Shown here: positions 6,350 to 11,334 of the stretch, piece by piece | Position numbering within the stretch: position 1 is the stretch's first letter | Layout: every line of letters starts with the position of its first letter | Notes under the pieces: model-generated | Databases searched by the model: none | What the model saw: only the letters and a program-made list of their open reading frames with translations | Told to the model about the DNA's origin: nothing | Position numbers and translations under genes: made by a program | NCBI GenBank assembly: GCA_003331685.1 | Contig: QOPK01000060.1 | Span: 1-11,334 of the forward strand | Direction of reading: 5' to 3' | Length of the DNA stretch: 11,334 nt | Source of the DNA: Halieaceae bacterium | GTDB taxonomy: Bacteria; Pseudomonadota; Gammaproteobacteria; Pseudomonadales; Halieaceae

Positions 6350-7528
6350 ATGTCAGATGTACTGATTGTTGACGGTGCCCGCACGCCGATGGGCGGATTG
6401 TTGGGCGACCTTGCTGACGCCACTGCCAATGAATTGGGCACCACCGCGATTGCCGCCACGCTTGAGCGCGCCGGCGTGTCACCCAAGGCAGTTGATGAGG
6501 TATTCATGGGCTGCGTGCTACCGGCGGGGCTTAAGCAGTGCCCAGCGCGGCAAGCCATGCTCGCGGCGGGTATTCCGAGCACCACTGGCGCGGTCACAAT
6601 TAATAAGGCCTGCGGCAGCGGCATGCAGGCCACCATTTTTGGCATCGACAGTATCGCCGCCGGTACAAACCAGCTCGTGCTCAGCGGCGGGCTTGAGAGC
6701 ATGTCGAACGCGCCGCAGATTCTGATGAGCGGGCGCAAGGGCCAGCGGCTCGGACACACCAAGCTGTTTGATCACATGTTTATCGATGGCCTCGAGGACG
6801 CGTATACCGGGGCCGCCATGGGCACCTTTGCGCAAAAAACCGCTGATGCACACGGTCTGACACGCGAGGGCATGGATGCCTTTGCCATTGAGAGTCTTAC
6901 GCGCGCACAACGTGCGATTGATGAGGGTCTTAACGCCCGGGAAATAGCGCCTGTCACCATCACCACCCGGCGCGGTGAGCATACGGTGTTAGTGGACGAA
7001 CAGCCTCATAAAGCCAACCTCGAGAAAATTCCGCAGCTCCGGCCCGCGTTTGCCGAGGGCGGCACCATCACACCGGCTAATTCTAGTTCGATCTCCGATG
7101 GCGCCAGTGCCCTGCTGCTGGCCAGCGAAGATGCCGTCGCGAGCCATGGCCTTAAGCCGCGCGCCCGCGTCGTAGCGCATGCCCGGAACAGCCTGGCACC
7201 GGAGGAGTTCACACTCGCACCCATCGGCGCCGCAGAGAAGGTGCTAGCCAAGGCAGGCTGGTCCGCTTCTGACGTCGATCTGTGGGAGATCAATGAAGCT
7301 TTCGCGATGGTCACCATGCTGACAACGCACGCGCTGGATCTCGATCCCGCCTGCGTCAACGTCCATGGCGGCGCCTGCGCGCAAGGCCATCCGATCGGTT
7401 CAACCGGCTCTAGGATCATCGTGACCCTGATGCATGCACTAGAACGCTACGGCAAGCAGCGCGGTGTTGCTGCGCTGTGTATCGGCGGCGGTGAAGCCAC
7501 CGCGGTCGCGATTGAACTCGTTTCCTAA
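6350..7528 (+). CDS. Acetyl-CoA C-acetyltransferase (thiolase II family)
   Basis: The enzyme forms or cleaves acetoacetyl-CoA (2 acetyl-CoA to acetoacetyl-CoA plus CoA) in the cytoplasm. With the start at ATG 6350 it has 392 residues, the usual thiolase length. The catalytic residues fall almost exactly where Zoogloea thiolase has them: Cys88 in NKACGSG, the NEAF motif at 315-318, His347 in GGACAQGHPIG, and Cys377 in CIGGG. The DHMFIDGLEDAYTGAAMG stretch (141-158) fits acetoacetyl-CoA thiolases better than long-chain FadA. An earlier in-frame ATG at 6317 adds 11 residues not expected in the family and has no ribosome site, so I reject it. No beta-oxidation partner or PHB gene is nearby. It is followed after 14 bp by ribBA in the same direction, which suggests co-transcription. 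Whether it works in biosynthesis or degradation is open. Confidence 0.92.
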   Translation: MSDVLIVDGARTPMGGLLGDLADATANELGTTAIAATLERAGVSPKAVDEVFMGCVLPAGLKQCPARQAMLAAGIPSTTGAVTINKACGSGMQATIFGIDSIAAGTNQLVLSGGLESMSNAPQILMSGRKGQRLGHTKLFDHMFIDGLEDAYTGAAMGTFAQKTADAHGLTREGMDAFAIESLTRAQRAIDEGLNAREIAPVTITTRRGEHTVLVDEQPHKANLEKIPQLRPAFAEGGTITPANSSSISDGASALLLASEDAVASHGLKPRARVVAHARNSLAPEEFTLAPIGAAEKVLAKAGWSASDVDLWEINEAFAMVTMLTTHALDLDPACVNVHGGACAQGHPIGSTGSRIIVTLMHALERYGKQRGVAALCIGGGEATAVAIELVS

Positions 7529-7542
7529 CCGAGCGCCTGACG

Positions 7543-8652
7543 ATGCTGTCTGACATTCCCACACTGCTCGATGACATCAGCGCTGGCCGCATGGTCATCC
7601 TGATGGATGATGAGGATCGTGAGAATGAAGGCGACTTAATAATCGCGGCCGAGAAAGCCACGCCGGAAATCATCAATTTCTTTGCCTCGGAAGCCTGCGG
7701 CTTGATCTGCATGCCGATTACACCAGAGCGGGCAAGGCAGCTGAACCTGCCGTTGATGGTTCGCGATAACCGCTCCCAGCATGAGACCAATTTCACCGTG
7801 TCGATCGACGCTACCGAGCAGGTCGGCCCCGGCGTCAGCGCCGCGCAACGCTCGCATACGATCTTGCAGGCGGTGGCAGACAACGCCACCCCCAAAGACA
7901 TTCGTCAGCCCGGACATATATTCCCGCTCGTGGCAAAACCCGGCGGCGTACTAAAGCGCGCAGGTCATACCGAAGCCGGTGTCGATCTGGCGAGGATGGC
8001 AGGCCTGTCACCGGCAGCGGTGATTGTGGAGATTATGAACCCCGACGGCACCATGGCGCGCCGGCCAGAGCTCGAGATCTTTGCCCAAGCGCACGGAATT
8101 AACATGGGCACCATCGCCGATCTGATTGAGTACCGCTCACTGCATGAGCAATCGATTGAGCTCCACAGTGCCGAGTCGATCCACACCGAGTGGGGGCCCT
8201 TTACGCTTCATACCTTCCGAGACTTGATCGACGACATGCTGCACTTTGCGCTCAGCCTTGGCGATCTCAGTCAGCCGGGTGCTGTGCCGGTGCGAGTGCA
8301 GCCGGTAAATACCCTGCGCGACCTGCTTGGCACCCAGCTCGACGCTTCGAGCGCGCCTGGATGGTCTTACAGGGCCGCGATGAGCCACATCGCAGCTGCC
8401 GGCAGAGGCGTGGTGGTGGTGCTGGGGGGCGCTGAGACGCCGGCCACTATTCTCGAAGATCTGGATCAGCTCCTCCACGCCGAGCAGCGGCCCGCGCCTC
8501 CCCAGAATTACCGCCTGATCGGCACCGGCGCGCAAATTTTGAAACATCTTGGGCTCAGCGATTTGAAGTTAATGTCGGCGCCGCTGCACTTCAACGCGCT
8601 GTCGGGCTTCAACCTGAACGTGACCGAGTTCATGTCCGCGCCAAGGCACTGA
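7543..8652 (+). CDS. ribBA: RibBA-type protein: 3,4-dihydroxy-2-butanone 4-phosphate synthase with degenerate GTP cyclohydrolase II domain
   Basis: The N-terminal half (about 1-205) is a full RibB domain, which makes the four-carbon riboflavin precursor from ribulose 5-phosphate. It shows DDEDRENEGDL (22-32, acidic metal loop), GVSAAQR (97-103), QPGHIFPL (122-129), RAGHTEA (139-145, catalytic His142) and NPDGTMAR (176-183). Residues about 215-369 follow the GTP cyclohydrolase II fold at both ends (VRVQPVNTLRDLLG at 250-263; YRLIGTGAQILKHLG and ALSGFNL near the C-terminus). They contain no cysteine at all, so the three zinc ligands are missing, as is the RQEGRG motif. GTP cyclohydrolase activity should be absent, a situation known in proteobacterial RibBA proteins. 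No ribD, ribE, ribH or nusB is adjacent, and I see no FMN riboswitch in the 14-bp gap. Only a weak GAGCG precedes the ATG. Confidence 0.9.
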   Translation: MLSDIPTLLDDISAGRMVILMDDEDRENEGDLIIAAEKATPEIINFFASEACGLICMPITPERARQLNLPLMVRDNRSQHETNFTVSIDATEQVGPGVSAAQRSHTILQAVADNATPKDIRQPGHIFPLVAKPGGVLKRAGHTEAGVDLARMAGLSPAAVIVEIMNPDGTMARRPELEIFAQAHGINMGTIADLIEYRSLHEQSIELHSAESIHTEWGPFTLHTFRDLIDDMLHFALSLGDLSQPGAVPVRVQPVNTLRDLLGTQLDASSAPGWSYRAAMSHIAAAGRGVVVVLGGAETPATILEDLDQLLHAEQRPAPPQNYRLIGTGAQILKHLGLSDLKLMSAPLHFNALSGFNLNVTEFMSAPRH

Positions 8653-8662
8653 ACAAGGGCAA

Positions 8663-9343
8663 TCAGGAATGGAAGGTCACCACGTCCTCTAGCGCCGCCC
8701 GATCCGTGCGCACCTCATTCACCGCGGCCTCGGTGGGGTAACCAAAGCTCATGCCAAACATCAGCTGCTCATGGTTGCCGAGACCCAGCGTCGGTCGAAT
8801 CACATTGGAAAGGAAGGCCAGTGAAGTTTGCGGGCAGGATCCCAAGCCATGCGCTGTCAGCCCGAGCATCACGGTTTGCGCGAACATTCCCAGGTCACAG
8901 GCCTCGCGCAGACCAAAGCCCGTGGGCAAGGTAAAAAAAGCCACCGCGGGTGCATCAAAAAAACTGAAGTTGCGCATGAACCAGGCGTTACGCTCAGCCT
9001 TTTGCTCACGCGCGATACCGAGTGAATCGTAAAGCGCTGTCGCCGAGGCATACTGGCGGTCCCTATAGACTCCCTCGTATTGGCCGTCGTAAGGGAAGTC
9101 GAGCGCAATCTCGCCCGCTGCAAATTTAGCGGGCAGCTCAGCCCTCAGTTGCTCCAGCGTCTCGCCCGTGACCACGTGCACAAACCAGGGCTGAGTATTG
9201 CAGTTACTGGGGGCCCGCTGGGCGCCGCCAAAAACCGATGCGATGATGTCTTGCGGAACCGAGTCGGGCTTAAAGTCCCGCATCGAACGCCGACTGCTCA
9301 CAATATTCAAAAAGAGCTCGCCGGAGCTCACACTGTCATTCAT
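8663..9343 (-). CDS. Nitroreductase-family FMN oxidoreductase
   Basis: This 226-residue protein shows the classical nitroreductase landmarks. SSRRSMRDFKP (16-26) gives the basic FMN-phosphate site, and APSNCNTQPW (44-53) contacts the flavin. DLGMFAQTVMLGLTAHGLGS (150-169) is the dimer helix followed by the second FMN loop, and FGMSFGYP (196-203) is the closing strand. It is longer than the YdjA-type protein at 2700-3251 and belongs to a different subfamily, so the two are not a recent duplication. Members reduce nitroaromatics, quinones or enones with NAD(P)H; the natural substrate here is unknown. The ATG has at best a weak GAGG ribosome site 11 nt upstream. It lies 57 bp downstream of the S41 protease gene in the same direction and converges on ribBA with only 10 bp between stops. 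I see no terminator hairpin in that gap. Confidence 0.9.
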   Translation of the reverse strand: MNDSVSSGELFLNIVSSRRSMRDFKPDSVPQDIIASVFGGAQRAPSNCNTQPWFVHVVTGETLEQLRAELPAKFAAGEIALDFPYDGQYEGVYRDRQYASATALYDSLGIAREQKAERNAWFMRNFSFFDAPAVAFFTLPTGFGLREACDLGMFAQTVMLGLTAHGLGSCPQTSLAFLSNVIRPTLGLGNHEQLMFGMSFGYPTEAAVNEVRTDRAALEDVVTFHS

Positions 9344-9400
9344 GGTGATATTGACCTCACTGATTCACTGTCCCAACTAGCCGGGGATACATAACTCGAC

Positions 9401-10903
9401 CTAGCGCAGGTTTGCGTCGACACGCTCAGGAATATATTCCGCTTCCAACCAGGCTGGCAACGCGACGCGCTGATTAGCCATCACACCATTTCGGTTGCCC
9501 GAGGCCGAGGACGGGCAGGAGCCGGCACCGAACCAATCAAGCGCGGTCGCGACCGAGGCCTCCTTCGGGTCTCCAAAAGGATTTGAGATATCGTCCTCGG
9601 CGACGCAAAGGGTGAAACGACCAGAGCCGTCGAGACCCACCTGATGATAGCCGCCCTCGTTCTCACCATTCACAATCTCAAATGCAGTGAGTCTCAAGGC
9701 CACATCGCAATCTTCCCGCTCAAGACCCTCCACCAACTCGTGCAAGTCCCAGCGACCCTGCCCCACCTGCTTGCCATAGGTATTGCCGCCCACCATCACC
9801 ACCTCGATGTGAGGATTGAGACCATTGATGACGAGCTCGCTGGCAGAGGCCGTGGAGCGCGAGGTAATGAAGGCGATCCGAATGGGAGAGAACGTATCTG
9901 GAAGCTCGTCAAAAAGGCCCCAATAATCCCGATCTTCGTTGAATTCGGGGTGCTGGTCATTCACCTGAATCTTGAAGGAGGGCTCACCGGCTGCCGTCAT
10001 ACCAGCCAGCAGGTCCATCATGGTGTCGGCCACTCTCAACAAACCACCGCCGTTGTAGCGCATATCGATAATCAGATCTGTCACGTTCGCCTCTTTAAAC
10101 AAGGTCGTGGCATCTGCGAGAGAGGAGAAGCCGTCTTCCGGAGTAAGTGCCGCGTCAATAAATTGCCGAAGGTGCAAATAGCCGACCGGTGGGAGGCCCG
10201 AGCGCTCGATCAGCAAAGGCTCACCGGCTAGCGCAGGGGGCGCCAGTTCCTCTTTCGCAATAGAGAACTCGACCTGTGTACCGTTCTGGCTGAAACGAAA
10301 ACCCCGCTCGACGCCCACCTCTCTGGAACCAAAGATCTCCTCGTTGGATGCCTCGCGTTCACTCAGTTGCGCGAGCGTCTCGAATCCGTCACCCGTATCG
10401 ACAGCCAAAAGCTCCATCCCGCGCCTAACGCCCGCTGCCCAGGCGGGCCCGCTCTCGAAAACATCGATAATAAACAAGCCTCGGGATGTTGAGTCAGAGC
10501 GAAAACCAAACCCGACATAGGCACCCGAGCTGATATTGGTCTCGTCTTCAGTGATCGTGGTCATGTAGGAGAAGCCGCGATCCCGCCCGTCATCGATCAA
10601 GGGCGCCAGCCGCGCATCCAGATACGCCTGGGCAGACTCATAGTCCGCCTTGTCGACCTCGGCCATCTCGTCGTACCAGAGGTACCAGCTGTCTGTGACC
10701 GCCTCGACAAAATCAATTTGTAAAGGCACGTCGCAGGTATCTAAATCCCCGGTATTACCTGAGCTATCTCCGCTCGGGTCGCCATCGCCTGCGATCGGAG
10801 GCGCAGGAGGCGGCGTGTTGCTACTGCCACCACCGCCACCCCCACCGCAGGCCGTGAGCAAGACATAAAATAGTCCGATAACGAGCGAGTACTTCTTGTG
10901 CAT
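9401..10903 (-). CDS. S41-family serine protease lipoprotein (C-terminal processing protease-like)
   Basis: With the start at ATG 10903 the protein has 500 residues and begins with a lipoprotein signal (lipobox LLTAC, lipidated Cys19). Seven glycines and a Pro/Gly/Asp linker to about residue 55 follow, so it should be tethered in the envelope. A PDZ-like segment lies near 115-175 (GAYVGFGF, then a carboxylate-binding-type loop). The S41 core shows LIIDMRYNGGG (277-287). The Ser-Lys dyad is Ser353 (TASASE) and Lys378 (TYGKQVGQ), 25 residues apart as in CtpA-type proteases. A C-terminal part of about 120 residues goes beyond the protease core. Cysteines at 57, 399, 433 and 473 could form two disulfides. 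The frame extends upstream to a GTG at 10942, but that would bury the signal peptide behind 13 polar residues. The substrate is unknown. Confidence 0.88.
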   Translation of the reverse strand: MHKKYSLVIGLFYVLLTACGGGGGGGSSNTPPPAPPIAGDGDPSGDSSGNTGDLDTCDVPLQIDFVEAVTDSWYLWYDEMAEVDKADYESAQAYLDARLAPLIDDGRDRGFSYMTTITEDETNISSGAYVGFGFRSDSTSRGLFIIDVFESGPAWAAGVRRGMELLAVDTGDGFETLAQLSEREASNEEIFGSREVGVERGFRFSQNGTQVEFSIAKEELAPPALAGEPLLIERSGLPPVGYLHLRQFIDAALTPEDGFSSLADATTLFKEANVTDLIIDMRYNGGGLLRVADTMMDLLAGMTAAGEPSFKIQVNDQHPEFNEDRDYWGLFDELPDTFSPIRIAFITSRSTASASELVINGLNPHIEVVMVGGNTYGKQVGQGRWDLHELVEGLEREDCDVALRLTAFEIVNGENEGGYHQVGLDGSGRFTLCVAEDDISNPFGDPKEASVATALDWFGAGSCPSSASGNRNGVMANQRVALPAWLEAEYIPERVDANLR

Positions 10904-10912
10904 CCTTTCACC
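10904..10912 (-). promoter_or_regulatory. Ribosome binding site supporting the internal start of the S41 lipoprotein
   Basis: On the minus strand GGTGAAAGG directly precedes the ATG at 10903, with GGTG five bases from it. Together with the signal peptide beginning at that ATG, it decides the start against the upstream in-frame GTG at 10942. Confidence 0.4.
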
Positions 10913-11220
10913 AATCGCTGTTTCAGATTCAAAATGTAGCACTCTCGGCGCCTCAAAAACCTCGGGACTTTTGCAGATAACCCCTGCGCTAATTTAATTC
11001 TCGGGGACTGGAGTGCTAAGCTCGACCTCGTCAATCTCGCTAGTGCGCTGCAAGCGTCGGGCAAGTGAGCCCAAATATGGGTCATCTTGACTGAATGGAA
11101 TGCTCAATAAGCCAAAGGAATGGCAATGGTGATGGATTGCCCGGTGCCCAACGCAATGCTCGAGGCTCACGGGATCAAACTGAGCATACCCCTCGGTTCA
11201 GACTAGAGCTGGGCTGTTGT
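10913..11220. other. Intergenic stretch upstream of the S41 gene, no convincing gene
   Basis: No protein above 60 residues with family-like sequence is visible here outside the frame extending from the S41 gene. An 8-bp inverted pair, TAGCACTC (10937-10944) and GAGTGCTA (11011-11018), matches the half-sites of CIRCE but is spaced 66 bp apart instead of 9. A 28-codon frame (11120-11206, MAMVMDCPVPNAMLEAHG...) has an AAAGGA near its first ATGs; a 56-codon frame (11095-11265) has none. I could not identify a clear promoter for the leftward S41 gene, although it should lie here. Confidence 0.5.
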
Positions 11221-11334
11221 CCCGTTCTTCTTTCTTCCCGTTCTTCTTTCTTCCCGTTCTTCTGAGCCATTGTCTATCAATAAACCTGTTCGCTTCTCGC
11301 GTCAGATCCGGCGCTGTCTGTTGATCCCCACCAC
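11198..11334. other. Right edge: open frames on both strands, gene status undecidable
   Basis: On the minus strand a frame is open from the window edge to a TGA at 11198-11200. It encodes a Lys/Arg-rich tail (RRTGRKKNGKKEERDNSPALV) over the tandem repeat, like the C-terminus of a gene outside the window. On the plus strand a TTG at 11270 opens MSINKPVRFSRQIRRCLLIP, like a basic n-region followed by a hydrophobic stretch, and it also runs off the edge. At most one is likely real. Confidence 0.25.
11221..11263. repeat. 16-bp pyrimidine-rich tandem repeat, 2.7 copies
   Basis: CCCGTTCTTCTTTCTT occurs at 11221-11236 and 11237-11252, followed by the first 11 bases again at 11253-11263, with no mismatch. 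All purines in the plus strand are the single G per unit. The 16-bp period is not a multiple of three, so copy-number change would shift any reading frame across it. Confidence 0.92.

Noticed and set aside
7529..7542. FMN riboswitch upstream of ribBA
   Set aside because: Only 14 bp separate the thiolase stop from the ribBA start, far too short for an RFN element, and none is seen within the thiolase end.
9644..10231. 195-residue open frame on the plus strand
   Set aside because: Antisense shadow of the S41 protease gene, whose catalytic motifs make the opposite strand certain; no ribosome site or family likeness.
10904..10942. Upstream GTG start for the S41 lipoprotein
   Set aside because: It would put 13 mostly polar residues before a signal peptide that begins naturally at ATG 10903 with its own ribosome site.
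11095..11265. 56-codon plus-strand frame ending in the tandem repeat
   Set aside because: No ribosome site, and the C-terminus is merely the repeat translated (Ser/Phe/Pro); low protein character.
11175..11270. 31-codon minus-strand frame MAQKNGKKEEREERRTG...
   Set aside because: Its charged composition comes from translating the repeat, and no ribosome site is at a usable distance.

Overview
The window is compact, GC-rich, protein-coding bacterial chromosome with nine complete genes and one gene cut by the left edge. I see no rRNA, tRNA, CRISPR array, insertion sequence or phage gene. A FabY-type initiating ketoacyl synthase, a RibBA whose GTP cyclohydrolase half is degenerate, a YdjA-type nitroreductase and a Gly-rich S41 lipoprotein together suggest a gammaproteobacterium, plausibly a marine heterotroph. 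That placement is inference from gene content, not from a marker gene.

Left part (1-5169). A rightward lipoprotein gene, cut at its 5' end, meets a leftward run of four genes end to end. In transcription order the run is fabY-like ketoacyl synthase (5169-3337), ydjA-like nitroreductase (3251-2700), membrane-anchored parvulin-type peptidyl-prolyl isomerase (2666-1746) and a HupE/UreJ-type membrane protein (1749-775). The last two overlap by ATGA and look translationally coupled. The fabY-ydjA gap (85 bp) holds a perfect 17-bp tandem duplication that creates a chain of overlapping mini-ORFs.

Centre (5170-8652). A short divergent region with an inverted repeat separates fabY from a rightward GlxA-like AraC-family regulator (DJ-1/PfpI-like domain plus HTH). 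After it come an acetyl-CoA acetyltransferase (thiolase) and a RibBA whose cyclohydrolase half has lost its zinc-binding cysteines. The regulator sits between two genes of acetyl-CoA/fatty-acid chemistry, so it may control one or both.

Right part (8653-11334). A second, unrelated nitroreductase converges on ribBA. Upstream of it, in the same direction, is a secreted S41-family serine protease lipoprotein. The last ~430 bp hold no convincing gene. They contain a 16-bp tandem repeat (2.7 copies) and short open frames on both strands that run off the edge.

The main functional themes are acyl-CoA/fatty-acid initiation (FabY, thiolase), flavin chemistry (RibBA and two FMN-type nitroreductases) and envelope proteins (two lipoproteins, the parvulin and HupE). 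I found no clearly new multi-gene system. The best leads are the parvulin-HupE pair, the FabY/AraC/thiolase arrangement and the RibBA outside a rib operon.
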